Below, in pieces: positions 1 to 7,923 of a stretch of 64,000 nucleotides of DNA. The position numbers and the translations under genes are program-made. Location: NCBI RefSeq assembly GCF_019352175.1, contig NZ_JACBYI010000014.1, forward strand, positions 1-64,000, read 5' to 3'. Origin of the DNA: Paenibacillus sp. S150 (GTDB taxonomy: Bacteria > Bacillota > Bacilli > Paenibacillales > Paenibacillaceae). Below the pieces are notes generated by a model, which did not search any database, had not been told where the DNA came from, and saw nothing but the letters and a program-made list of their open reading frames with translations. Within the stretch, counting starts at the first letter, position 1. Every line of letters starts with the position of its first letter.

Positions 1-125
1 AGTGAAAATGACAAATAACACTGAGCCTGAACAGAATTGCTGTCAGGCTAGCGTCTTTAGGCGCAGTTTGGCAACAAGGGGTTATACCCCAAGAGCAAAC
101 CACCCGTTGGACGGGTGGTCCTGAT
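1..125 (+). mobile_element. Probable right end of an IS200/IS605-type element with omega-RNA-like folds
   Basis: The first 125 bases hold a series of small hairpins: GCCTGA/TCAGGC near 25-48, GGGGT/ACCCC near 78-90, and a perfect 9-bp stem ACCACCCGT/ACGGGTGGT at 99-119 with no T-run behind it. A chain of short stems ending in a GC-rich hairpin at the element border is how the tnpB-associated guide RNA (omega RNA) and right end of IS200/IS605 elements look. The transposase-like gene itself would lie to the left of the window. The folds are visible; the family assignment is from pattern memory and is tentative. Confidence 0.4.
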
Positions 126-257
126 TTGTCCATCGCCGTTTGCCTCGATCATAAAGTGAAATCAGGTGAAAGGGGAAATATAGCTGCAGGTATAAATCGT
201 CTCCTTTATCCCAACAACTTAAAGTACATCAACAGACATTGAAGGAGAATGATAACA

Positions 258-875
258 GTGAATATGCAGGATGCCTGGAATGAGTTTTGGAGATCGCTGG
301 TTGTTATTTCCGCCGCGATGGTGCTGCTGCGGTTAGCCGGCAGAAAATCCATTTCACAGATGACCATTCCAACAACGGTCATTATGATCTCCATCGGAAC
401 GGTGATTGTACAGCCGATTGCCGATAAAAGCATATGGATGGCTCTCATTGCCGCCGTTACCTTTATCCTTGTGCTTATGTTAGTGGAATTTCTGCATATT
501 AAATGGGACTGGTTCGGCAGCATGCTGAGCGGCGCTGCAACGATGGTGATTAAAGATGGCGAGGTACAGATGCAGCAATTAAAAAAGCTGCGCCTGCCGC
601 TTGATCAATTGGAAATGAAGCTGCGGCAGAGCGGTATTTCCAGTGTCGGCGATGTCAAAAGCGCGACGATCGAGACGAACGGACAGCTTGGCTATGAGCT
701 GTCGGAAGAGGCGAAGCCGGTCACGGCAGGCCGGCTTAAGGCCCTGCTGGCAGAAATGGCGGAAGCGCAGAAGCAGCAGGAACCGGAAAAGTCAGAGAAG
801 CCGAAGCAGCTGAAAGAGCCTTCCTTGTTTGCCGCCTCCATGCTGGACGGGAAGACGGGCGACAACGCCGGATAA
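258..875 (+). CDS. DUF421 family membrane protein (YetF/YdfS-like)
   Basis: A protein of about 205 residues with three hydrophobic N-terminal segments (roughly residues 10-75) followed by a soluble domain of the DUF421 type (KDGEVQMQQLKKLRLPLDQLEMKLRQ region) and a charged Lys/Glu-rich tail. DUF421 proteins sit in the Bacillus membrane and expose the C-terminal domain; their biochemical role is unknown and some affect spore germination. The GTG at 258 is preferred because the AAGGAG at 242-247 is 10 bases upstream; the ATG at 249 would be only one base from it. It stands alone, with a hairpin terminator just downstream. Confidence 0.85.
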   Translation: MNMQDAWNEFWRSLVVISAAMVLLRLAGRKSISQMTIPTTVIMISIGTVIVQPIADKSIWMALIAAVTFILVLMLVEFLHIKWDWFGSMLSGAATMVIKDGEVQMQQLKKLRLPLDQLEMKLRQSGISSVGDVKSATIETNGQLGYELSEEAKPVTAGRLKALLAEMAEAQKQQEPEKSEKPKQLKEPSLFAASMLDGKTGDNAG

Positions 876-939
876 GCCTGTTTGAAGTTTTGCGATTTTT
901 TTCACAAAAGGTTTGATCAATGGAGAACACCTCATTTAT

Positions 940-974
940 AATGATGCAGAGCCGCAAAGCGGCTTCGTCATTTT
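940..974 (+). terminator. Rho-independent terminator after the DUF421 gene
   Basis: An imperfect inverted repeat (AATGATGCAGAGCCGC against GCGGCTTCGTCATT) with an AAA loop ends in TTTT. It lies inside an upstream extension of the next reading frame, which is an argument that the permease starts at 1001 rather than at 920. Confidence 0.65.
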
Positions 975-1000
975 GTAACGGGGAAAGGTTGGCTCAAGCT

Positions 1001-2347
1001 ATGGCAAATGAAATGCTGCAACAATCAGAACAGAAATCTATGCAAAGATCGGTTACTTTTATTCAGGCGCTGGCTCTCGTTGTGGGGATGATTATCGGTT
1101 CCGGCATATTCTTGAAGCCGGGCATTGTCCTCGGGAATGCCGGGACGCTTTATATGAGCCTTTTGGCTTGGGCGGCGGGAGGCATCATTACATTGGCATC
1201 CGCCTTGTCGGTGGCGGAAATCGCTGCGGCGATACCGAAATCCGGCGGGCTGTACATCTATCTCCGCGAGCTGTACGGAGAGGTGTTTGGCTTCCTGCTC
1301 GGCTGGGTGCAGACGGTGATTTCCTATCCGGCTTCGGCGGCTGCGCTGTCCATTGCTTTTGCTACATATTCGGGGTACTTTCTGCCGATGAACGGCTTCC
1401 AGCAGAAGCTGCTGGCGGTAGCGATTTTGGCTTTTATTTTAATTATGAATATGATTTCGACCCGGTACGGGGGCATCATCCAGACGCTGGCGACGGCCGG
1501 CAAGCTGGTGCCGATTGCCGGAATCGTTGTGTTTGGCCTGGTTTCGGGCGAGGCTCCCGGCTTCGCCGGTATTCAGACGGGAGCGGCGGCCGGAGCGGGG
1601 TTTGGCGCGGCGATTTTGGGGACGCTGTGGGCGTATGACGGCTGGATTGGAGTGACCAACATGGCCGGGGAGATCCGCAATCCGTCCAAAACGCTGCCGA
1701 AGGTTATTTTTGTCGGCGTGATGTTCGTTATGATCGTATATGTTCTCTTTAATATAGCTATCTTTAAAGCGCTGCCTTTTGAGACGATCGTTTCTTCGAA
1801 AACGCCGGGCGCGGAGGCGGCGGAAGCGCTGCTGGGCAGCGGAGGAGGCGCGTTTATTACCGCCGGCATTATCGTTTCGGTGCTTGGAGCGCTCAATGGT
1901 TATTTGATGACGGCAGCGAGAGTTCCGCAGGCGATGGGGGAACGCGGGGAAATTCCGTTTGCGCGCACGCTGCGGCAAATTCATCCCCGCTTCGGCACCC
2001 CGGCGAATGCGCTGCTGTTCCATAGCGGGCTGGCGGTGTTGTACATTTTCTCGGGAACCTTTGATACTTTGACGGATTTGCTTGTATTTGTATTATGGAT
2101 CTTCTTTACTATGGGGGTATTCGGTGTATTCCTGCTGAGAAGGAAGAAGCCGGCGGAGAAGGGCGGCTACCGGGTTCCGTTCTATCCGTTTACTCCTATT
2201 GTCGGCGTGGTGGGAGGCGCTTATATTTTGGCAAGCACCGTAATTGGCGATCCGTTCCGCTCCCTGACCGGGATTTTGATTACACTGGCCGGCCTTCCGG
2301 TGTATTATTATATGAATAACAAGAAGAAGGGAGAGCCTGCCTCTTGA
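1001..2347 (+). CDS. steT: Amino acid permease of the APC superfamily, SteT/YkbA-like
   Basis: A 12-helix APC transporter of about 448 residues. The first helix carries the substrate-backbone loop MIIGSGIFLKPG, followed by GGLYIYLRELYGEVFGFL and the helix-6 region GTLWAYDGWIGVTNMAGEI. These motifs match the L-amino-acid transporter branch typified by B. subtilis SteT, a serine/threonine exchanger; exact substrate here is unknown. The ATG at 1001 with GGGAAAGG 12 bases upstream is chosen because the upstream extension overlaps a terminator hairpin. The stop TGA overlaps the TTG of a nitroreductase stub by four bases, suggesting the two were once translationally coupled. Confidence 0.82.
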   Translation: MANEMLQQSEQKSMQRSVTFIQALALVVGMIIGSGIFLKPGIVLGNAGTLYMSLLAWAAGGIITLASALSVAEIAAAIPKSGGLYIYLRELYGEVFGFLLGWVQTVISYPASAAALSIAFATYSGYFLPMNGFQQKLLAVAILAFILIMNMISTRYGGIIQTLATAGKLVPIAGIVVFGLVSGEAPGFAGIQTGAAAGAGFGAAILGTLWAYDGWIGVTNMAGEIRNPSKTLPKVIFVGVMFVMIVYVLFNIAIFKALPFETIVSSKTPGAEAAEALLGSGGGAFITAGIIVSVLGALNGYLMTAARVPQAMGERGEIPFARTLRQIHPRFGTPANALLFHSGLAVLYIFSGTFDTLTDLLVFVLWIFFTMGVFGVFLLRRKKPAEKGGYRVPFYPFTPIVGVVGGAYILASTVIGDPFRSLTGILITLAGLPVYYYMNNKKKGEPAS

Positions 2348-2454
2348 ACGAATGGAACGAAACAATGCGCACTTTATTGAATTACCGCTCTTACCGCCAA
2401 TATTCGGAGCAGGCCGTTCCGGCACGTTGTTATGCCGCGCTGCACCAGCTTTAG
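2344..2454 (+). pseudogene. N-terminal stub of a nitroreductase/flavin oxidoreductase
   Basis: A 36-codon frame starting with TTG, overlapping the permease stop in the pattern TTGA, encodes MNEWNETMRTLL followed by NYRSYRQYSEQAVPA. The block RSyRqYseqaV is the FMN-binding N-terminal motif of NfsA/NfrA-type nitroreductases (about 240 residues when whole). The frame then ends at TAG and nothing further of the family follows; a terminator and a group II intron come next. It is best read as the remnant of a gene cut off by deletion. Confidence 0.55.
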
Positions 2455-2526
2455 ACTCCAGGATGCCTGGACCCTGGAGATCCGGATTCAGAGCAAGATG
2501 AATTGTATATAAAATGACTACAACAA

Positions 2527-2562
2527 GCTGACCTGGACACCACGCCCCGGTCAGCCTTTTTT
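2527..2562 (+). terminator. Rho-independent terminator used as intron target
   Basis: Stem GCTGACC/GGTCAGC (2527-2533 with 2549-2555) followed by C and six T. The group II intron begins at or inside the T-run, the insertion habit described for bacterial group IIC introns. Confidence 0.75.
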
Positions 2563-3092
2563 GCGTACGCCCAGCATGGGCGTCATCTTTAGGGTGAAAG
2601 TCCCGAACGGGGGCTGGCGAGCGCCTACCGTTAGCCAAGGGCAAGGGTGTCCACCGTGAGGTGGAATCTGAAGGAAGCCGGAGGCAAAAGCACGGGCCAA
2701 GGTACACGAACTGGATTGGAGGCTGTGTCAGTCGGATAAGTCACCTTAACAGGACGAAATCCAAAGCCGCCAAGGGCTGGCGCGGTATACTCCAGGGGTC
2801 GCGGGCAGACAGATGACGTTCTGATCTGGGGAGACCTGTCAGATAAGCAAGGAAAAAAAACTTGTAACCGTAGCCGGGAGGCTGCGCTGAACGGGCAGGA
2901 GTCAGCAGAAGCCATAGTCCGTAAGCTGTGGCAACAGCTTACGGAAGGGCAGAACCGAAAGGAGAGAGGAAAGCGATGCGTTCGCAGGAAGAGCAGAGAC
3001 AGCAGAAGATTAACCTTTTGGAACCGCCGTATGCCGACCCGCATGTACGGTGGTGTGAGAGGACGGGGGCTTACCGCCCTCTCCTACTCGAT
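2562..3092 (+). mobile_element. Group II intron lacking its reverse transcriptase ORF (probable class C)
   Basis: The 5' part contains the typical intron ribozyme blocks TTTAGGGTGAAAGTCCCGAA, GAGCGCCTACCGTTAGCC and CTGAAGGAAGCCGGAGGC. The 3' part has a domain V-like stem, ACCGCCGTATGC with GCATGTACGGTGGT at about 3025-3055, a domain VI-like stem GAGAGGACGGGGG/CCGCCCTCTC, and the typical end CTACTCGAT. Domain IV is collapsed: the frame opening ATGCGTTCGCAGGAAGAGC, which resembles the start of an intron-encoded protein, runs almost at once into domain V. It therefore cannot move by itself. Insertion directly behind a terminator and a CGC-type triad point to class C. The 5' border (TTGCG where GTGCG is usual) is uncertain by a base or two. 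Confidence 0.75.
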
Positions 3093-3182
3093 AGATAAGA
3101 ATTTATTTTATATGTTTTGGGGTCCCTGCAAAGTACCTGAGTCATCATCGAAGCCAAGGCCCCTCTTTGTGGGGTTATTTTA
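3093..3182 (+). repeat. Dispersed hairpin repeat, copy 1, carrying a TTTATTTTAT footprint
   Basis: Begins AGATAAGAATTTAT and contains TATGTTTTGGGGTCC, then a long stem-loop whose arms CCCTGCAAAG and CTTTGTGGGG enclose about 30 conserved bases (CCTGAGTCATCATCGAAGCC), then TTATTTT. The same block recurs near 45.7-45.95 kb and 49.82-50.04 kb, where a 154-bp element sits at the point marked here by the tandem TTTAT TTTAT (3102-3111). The short frame through it is probably not a gene. Confidence 0.75.
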
Positions 3183-3392
3183 TCTCTCTATCTGTGTATC
3201 GCCTGTGCCGGATCGGCGCACGGCACTGTATCCTGCTAGAAGGATAGCGCTTCCTGCTTATCATTTCTATCGACATTATTCGCTTAGATCACACCAGTTT
3301 TAGTTGTAATATATAACATAGGAAGTTAATTTTATGGATAATTACAAATGGAAACATCTATTCTTTGTAAAAAAAACGAAGACTTCATAAAT
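3183..3392. other. Non-coding leader upstream of the cyanurate operon
   Basis: No credible gene is seen here. The stretch is AT-rich towards the operon and includes a TGTAATATATAACA near-miss to the GlnR/TnrA pattern at about 3306. Confidence 0.5.
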
Positions 3393-3421
3393 TTGTTGTA
3401 ATATAATCTAACACATAGAAT
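3393..3421 (+). promoter_or_regulatory. Candidate promoter with overlapping GlnR/TnrA box 1
   Basis: TTGTTG (3393-3398), 17 bases, TAGAAT (3416-3421) form a plausible sigma-A promoter. TGTAATATAATCTAACA at 3397-3413 fits the TnrA/GlnR consensus TGTNAN7TNACA and the tighter GlnR form perfectly. The box lies within the spacer, which would suit repression under nitrogen excess; the direction of control is inferred. Confidence 0.65.
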
Positions 3422-3436
3422 AGGATGCAGACAAAA

Positions 3437-3453
3437 TGTTATATAAACTAACA
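3437..3453 (+). promoter_or_regulatory. GlnR/TnrA-type box 2
   Basis: TGTTATATAAACTAACA fits TGTNAN7TNACA exactly and lies 40 bases downstream of box 1, between the candidate promoter and the biuH ribosome binding site. Two boxes about four helical turns apart suggest cooperative binding by a dimeric nitrogen regulator. Confidence 0.65.
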
Positions 3454-3490
3454 TTAATCGACACTGCTGATTAGAGAAGGAGATGACAAT

Positions 3491-4174
3491 ATGCAAATTA
3501 CAGCATCGCCTTATGTGTGGCCTTACGATGGGGCCGTGGATCCCCGCAAGACGGCGCTCATGATTATCGACATGCAAACGGACTTCTGCGGGAAGGGCGG
3601 GTACGTGGAGCAGATGGGTTACGATCTGTCCCTGACGGCCAAGGCGATTAAGCCTATACAGAGCCTGCTTGAGCGTATCCGGCGTATTGAAGGATTCACT
3701 GTCATCCACACCAGGGAAGGGCATAAACCGGATTTATCTGATCTGCCCGCCAACAAGCGGTGGCGCAGCCGGCAGATTGGTGCTGAAATCGGATCAGAAG
3801 GGCCGGCCGGCCGGATTCTCGTCAGAGGCGAACGCGGCTGGCAGATTATCGAAGAGCTTGCGCCTGCTCCGGGCGAACTAATAATTGATAAGCCGGGCAA
3901 GGGGAGCTTTTATGCTACCGATCTCGACTTGATCTTAAGGAACCGGGGAATTACCCATTTGATCCTTACAGGAATTACCACTGATGTATGTGTACACACC
4001 ACAATGCGGGAAGCAAATGACCGGGGATATGAATGTCTGATTCTGGAGGATTGCACCGGAGCAACCGACTTAGGCAATCACCGGGCAGCTCTGGAGATGG
4101 TGAAGATGCAAGGAGGCGTATTCGGCAGTGTGAGCCATTCGGACGAGGTGCTGAAGGCACTGGAGCATTATTGA
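3491..4174 (+). CDS. biuH: Biuret amidohydrolase (cysteine hydrolase, isochorismatase fold)
   Basis: A 227-residue cysteine hydrolase that should convert biuret to allophanate and ammonia in the cytoplasm. The catalytic triad is readable: Asp27 in IIDMQTDFCGKGGYV, Lys134 in IIDKPGKGSF, and Cys167 in TGITTDVCVHTTMREANDRG, with the same spacing as Asp36/Lys142/Cys175 of the Rhizobium BiuH. The long blocks GHKPDLSDLPANKRWRS and KMVQGGVFGSVS-like end (MVKMQGGVFGSVSHS) are BiuH features rather than generic isochorismatase ones. Start at ATG 3491 follows GAAGGAGATGACAAT. First gene of the operon, directly behind two nitrogen-regulator boxes; next gene is 68 bases on. Confidence 0.88.
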   Translation: MQITASPYVWPYDGAVDPRKTALMIIDMQTDFCGKGGYVEQMGYDLSLTAKAIKPIQSLLERIRRIEGFTVIHTREGHKPDLSDLPANKRWRSRQIGAEIGSEGPAGRILVRGERGWQIIEELAPAPGELIIDKPGKGSFYATDLDLILRNRGITHLILTGITTDVCVHTTMREANDRGYECLILEDCTGATDLGNHRAALEMVKMQGGVFGSVSHSDEVLKALEHY

Positions 4175-4242
4175 TCTTTATGCAGCGCAGCCCGCCAGGC
4201 TATCGGCAACTACAATAACATCATAACGGGGGGAATTATCAT

Positions 4243-5247
4243 ATGTGGAATACGTCCAGAAAAGCAATGCTCATCCTGTTGTCATCGCTCATGCTTCTGA
4301 TTACTGCCTGCGGTTCCGGGCAGAATGCCAAGGTTGACAGCCGGGGGGATTCGGGAGAACTGAAGAAGGTTGTGCTGCGGTTGAAATGGATTCATCAGGC
4401 ACAATTTGCAGGGTTCTACACCGCCGTTGAAAAAGGCTACTACAAGGAGGCAGGCCTCGATGTGGAAATACGGCCTGGCGGATCGGATTTCCCTTCAGTG
4501 CAGATGGTGGCCTCCGGCAGTGAGGAATTTGGGGTGACCGGAGCCGATCAGATCGTCATTGCCAGAGAAAAAGGGGTGCCTGTCAAGGCGTTGTCGACCA
4601 TATACCGCAAAACCCCCTTTGTCATGTTCGCGTTAAAGGAATCAGGGATTGCTACCATGGAGGATCTTGTAGGCAAAAAGGTGGGCATTAAGCTTGGCGG
4701 AAATGAAGAGCTGACATTCCGGGCTATGGAAAAAAGCGCGGGCATCGAAGCTTCCGAAATCGGGGAAATGCCGATCAAATATGATCTTAGCCCGCTGCTG
4801 AGCGGTCAGGTGCAGGCATGGCCGGGATATGTAATTAATGAAGTACTGGCTGTGCAGGAGCAGGGCAAGGAAGTGAATATTATTGACCCGAATGATTACG
4901 GAATCAATTTCTATGCGGACACGCTGTTCACAACGGAATCCGTTATTGAGAAAGACCCGGAAATGGTCAAGAGCTTTGTTCAGGCTTCCATGAAAGGCTG
5001 GGACTATGCGCTGAAGAATCCTGAAGAAGCTGCCGAATTCGGCTTGAAATATGGCGACAAGCTGGAGCTTGAGCATGAGGTGAACATGATGAAGGCGAGT
5101 ATTCCACTGCTGGTGCCGGATCAATTGCCGCTCGGTTCCATGGAAGAAGAGGCTTGGGACACACTGCAGAAGAGCCTGATTGAACTGGATTTTCTAAAAA
5201 AAGAGCAGGATCTGAAGGCACTGTTTACGAACGAATACCTGGAATAG
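4243..5247 (+). CDS. ABC transporter substrate-binding lipoprotein (NMT1/THI5-like), putative cyanurate/biuret uptake
   Basis: A 334-residue lipoprotein with signal peptide and lipobox LITAC, modified cysteine Cys23. The mature part is of the SsuA/THI5-like (NMT1) type: LKWIHQAQFAGFYTAVEKGY near the N-terminus and a GGSDFPSVQMVASG ligand loop. Relatives bind small nitrogenous or sulfonated compounds such as pyrimidine precursors and taurine. Between biuret and cyanuric acid hydrolases the natural ligand is likely cyanuric acid, biuret or a related ureide; this is inferred from context. Six G precede the ATG at a normal distance. It is followed 11 bases later by its ATPase. Confidence 0.8.
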   Translation: MWNTSRKAMLILLSSLMLLITACGSGQNAKVDSRGDSGELKKVVLRLKWIHQAQFAGFYTAVEKGYYKEAGLDVEIRPGGSDFPSVQMVASGSEEFGVTGADQIVIAREKGVPVKALSTIYRKTPFVMFALKESGIATMEDLVGKKVGIKLGGNEELTFRAMEKSAGIEASEIGEMPIKYDLSPLLSGQVQAWPGYVINEVLAVQEQGKEVNIIDPNDYGINFYADTLFTTESVIEKDPEMVKSFVQASMKGWDYALKNPEEAAEFGLKYGDKLELEHEVNMMKASIPLLVPDQLPLGSMEEEAWDTLQKSLIELDFLKKEQDLKALFTNEYLE

Positions 5248-5258
5248 GAGGCGGGCAT

Positions 5259-6080
5259 ATGACAGCGGTGATAAAGGAACAGGCACAACCTATTGCGGAG
5301 GCACGCGACCTACAGGATGGTGGAGCGCGGGAAGCCATGCTTTCGTTAACGAACTGCTCGCTGTCCTTCGGAGAGGTGCAGGTGCTGGATCAGGTAAATC
5401 TGGATGTATACCGGAATGAGTTCATTTCCATATTGGGTCCAAGCGGTTGCGGAAAATCGACCCTGCTAAGGCTCATGCTGCAGCTGCTCGTTCCTGATAA
5501 AGGAGGGGAGGTAGTCTATACCTCTTCCAGCCTTTCGCTGGGCATGGTCTTTCAAAAGCCGGTGCTTATGCCGTGGCTGACCGCAATTCAGAATGTAATT
5601 CTGCCGCTCGAACTCGGCAACAAGAAGAAATTTACGAAGAAGGAGGCACGGGAGAAGGCGGAAAGCGCGCTGCGCCTGGTAGGTCTTCAGGATTTCATGG
5701 ATCACTTTCCGCATCAGCTCAGCGGCGGCATGCAGCAGCGGGCGGCAATTGCCAGAGCGCTGGCTGCCGATCCCACAGTTCTCTTGATGGATGAGCCTTT
5801 TGGTGCCTTGGATGAACTGACCCGGGAGAAGCTGAATTTTGAACTGCTCCGCTTGTGGGAGAGCCCGGAGACCAGCCTGAGCAGCATTGTGATGGTTACC
5901 CATTCCATCCAGGAATCGGTGCTGCTGTCTGACCGTGTCGTGATGATGTCACCCCGGCCTGCCGGGGTGACGGATATTATTCCGGTTCCGCTCCCTTCAC
6001 CGCGTGAGGCGGGGATGGAGGAGCGGCCGGAATTCCATCTTACGGTCAAGGAACTGAGAAAGAGGGTCAAACATTTATGA
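5259..6080 (+). CDS. ABC transporter ATPase, SsuB/TauB type
   Basis: A 273-residue nucleotide-binding subunit for the neighbouring importer. Walker A GPSGCGKST is at residues 60-68, the signature LSGGMQQ at 154-160, Walker B VLLMDEP at 174-180, and the switch histidine in VTHSIQES. An N-terminal extension of about 28 residues precedes the first strand, which is longer than usual. The stop overlaps the permease start by four bases (ATGA), so the two are translationally coupled. Confidence 0.88.
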   Translation: MTAVIKEQAQPIAEARDLQDGGAREAMLSLTNCSLSFGEVQVLDQVNLDVYRNEFISILGPSGCGKSTLLRLMLQLLVPDKGGEVVYTSSSLSLGMVFQKPVLMPWLTAIQNVILPLELGNKKKFTKKEAREKAESALRLVGLQDFMDHFPHQLSGGMQQRAAIARALAADPTVLLMDEPFGALDELTREKLNFELLRLWESPETSLSSIVMVTHSIQESVLLSDRVVMMSPRPAGVTDIIPVPLPSPREAGMEERPEFHLTVKELRKRVKHL

Positions 6081-6829
6081 CAACCAAACTTAAAGACAGC
6101 CTCTATCCGCTCGGTTTTGGACTCGGGTTTCTGGTGCTCTGGGAACTGGCCGTGCGCCTGTTCTCCGTACCTGTGTATTTGCTTCCCGCTCCGACCCAAA
6201 TAATATCGGCGATCGAAGGCTCTCTAGGCTCGCATATGCTGGTTACGCTGATGGAAGCTCTGGCCGGATTTATTCTTGCCAATATTCTCGGATTTGTGAC
6301 TGCGGTTATCTTCGTTCACTCCAAGCCGATTGAGAAGGGGGTATTTCCGCTGGCCATTGCCCTGAAGACCACGCCGATTGTAGCCCTGGCTCCGCTGCTG
6401 GTGGTATGGCTGGGTACCGGATATTCCTCCAAAGTGGTGGCGTCCATGCTGATCTGCTTTTTTCCAATTCTGGTGAACAGTGTGAAGGGGCTTAAAGCGA
6501 TTGAGTATGAAGCCTGGGAGCTGTTTGCTACCTATAAAGGAACCCAATGGGAGATCTTCTGGAAGCTGCGTCTGCCGTCGAGTCTGCCGTACATTTTCTC
6601 CGCACTCAAAATCTCAACCTCCCTGGCCATTGTCGGTGCTATTGTCGGCGAGTTTGTAGGAGCGAATAAAGGACTCGGATATGTTGTGCTGGTCTCGTCC
6701 TATCATATGGACACTCCAATCATGTTCTCGGCGATTATTGCCTCGGCGGCCTGCGGCCTGCTGCTGTTCTGGTGTATCGGCCTGCTGGAGAGGAAAGTCA
6801 TCTTTTGGACAAGGAGCGATGATCTATGA
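6077..6829 (+). CDS. ABC transporter permease, SsuC/TauC type
   Basis: A 250-residue inner-membrane permease of the binding-protein-dependent family, with about six hydrophobic segments and the cytoplasmic coupling loop EAWELFATYKGTQWEIFWKLRLP (matching the EAA motif). Overlaps the ATPase upstream and the cyanuric acid hydrolase downstream by ATGA each, tying transport and first catabolic step into one translation unit. Confidence 0.88.
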   Translation: MTTKLKDSLYPLGFGLGFLVLWELAVRLFSVPVYLLPAPTQIISAIEGSLGSHMLVTLMEALAGFILANILGFVTAVIFVHSKPIEKGVFPLAIALKTTPIVALAPLLVVWLGTGYSSKVVASMLICFFPILVNSVKGLKAIEYEAWELFATYKGTQWEIFWKLRLPSSLPYIFSALKISTSLAIVGAIVGEFVGANKGLGYVVLVSSYHMDTPIMFSAIIASAACGLLLFWCIGLLERKVIFWTRSDDL

Positions 6830-7899
6830 TGAAGTGCTCAGTCATTAAAGTGCCTGCGGGTGCTCCGCATGATATGACGGGCCTCCGGGCTTCCGTTGAA
6901 GCGGGCAGCATCCGGCCCGGCGAGGTGGTGGCCGTGCTGGGCAAGACGGAAGGCAACGGATGTGTCAATGATTTTACCCGGGGCTATGCCGTGCTTGCAC
7001 TCAAGCAGTTCTTTGCCTCGTATCCGGAGGGGAAGGAAGACAAAATGTCCTTCATTATGTCGGGCGGAACAGAAGGTGTGCTGAGCCCGCATTTCACAGT
7101 GATGAGCCGCAGCGGCTCATTCATGCCTGGAGAAGCAGGAAATGGATTGAAATCACTCGCGATTGGCGTTTCGAGAACGAGGGACTTACACCCGGAGGAG
7201 CTTGGCCGTAGAAGTCAGGTTGATGAAGTGGCAGAGGCGGTAGCCCGCGCTGTCCTGGATGCCGGAATCGAATCGGCGGAAGATGTGCATTTCGTACAAA
7301 TCAAATGTCCGCTGCTGACTGCAGAGCATATTCATGAAGCCCATGCCAGAAATGCTGTACCTGTGACAGAGGATACCTACAAGTCCATGGGTTATTCCAG
7401 AGGGGCTTCGGCCCTGGGTGTTGCAGTGGCGCTGGGAGAGGTGGACCGCGAAATTCTGCTGGATAAGGATATCTGCGTCAATTGGGAGTTGTACAGCAAG
7501 GTGGCTTCCTCCTCGGCAGGCAGTGAGCTGTCCTGCTGCGAAATCATTGTGTTCGGCAATTCTCCGGCTGCGGAAGGTCCGTATTATATTGATCATGATG
7601 TGATGAGGGATGCCATTGACGGCGCGGCACTGCAGCGCCTGATCGACCGGCATCGTGAGGATGAACTGGTTCAGGTGCTGGCCAAGGCGGAAGCTGATCC
7701 GGCGGGATATGTCCGGGAACGGCGCCATACGATGCTGGATGATTCCGATATCAACCATACCCGGCATGCACGTGCCGTGGTTGGCGGAGTGCTCGCTTAT
7801 GTATGCGGTGACCCGATGATCTATGTTTCCGGAGGCGGGGAGCATCAGGGGCCGGCAGGCGGCGGACCGGTGTCGGCCATCTTCCGCAGAAACCAATAA
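6826..7899 (+). CDS. atzD: Ring-opening amidohydrolase, cyanuric acid amidohydrolase (AtzD/TrzD) family
   Basis: A 357-residue enzyme of the cyanuric acid hydrolase/barbiturase family, which opens the s-triazine ring of cyanuric acid to give 1-carboxybiuret. The fold has three related units, each with a Ser and most with a Lys: Lys40 in VLGKTEGNG with Ser79 in SGGTEG, Lys160 in VQIKCPLL with the Ser228-230 cluster (SSSAGSEL), and Ser335 in YVSGGGEHQGPAGGGP near the C-terminus. The glycine-rich C-terminal metal/structure loop is intact. Barbiturase activity cannot be excluded from sequence alone, but the presence of biuret and allophanate hydrolases in the operon favours cyanuric acid. Confidence 0.85.
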   Translation: MMKCSVIKVPAGAPHDMTGLRASVEAGSIRPGEVVAVLGKTEGNGCVNDFTRGYAVLALKQFFASYPEGKEDKMSFIMSGGTEGVLSPHFTVMSRSGSFMPGEAGNGLKSLAIGVSRTRDLHPEELGRRSQVDEVAEAVARAVLDAGIESAEDVHFVQIKCPLLTAEHIHEAHARNAVPVTEDTYKSMGYSRGASALGVAVALGEVDREILLDKDICVNWELYSKVASSSAGSELSCCEIIVFGNSPAAEGPYYIDHDVMRDAIDGAALQRLIDRHREDELVQVLAKAEADPAGYVRERRHTMLDDSDINHTRHARAVVGGVLAYVCGDPMIYVSGGGEHQGPAGGGPVSAIFRRNQ

Positions 7900-7923
7900 T
7901 ATAACATCATGGAGGAATGACAT

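Noticed and set aside
3031..3303. Open frame giving YMFWGPCKVPESSSKPRPLF
   Set aside because: The same peptide appears wherever the hairpin repeat occurs and follows the repeat structure; no ribosome binding site. Treated as repeat, not gene.
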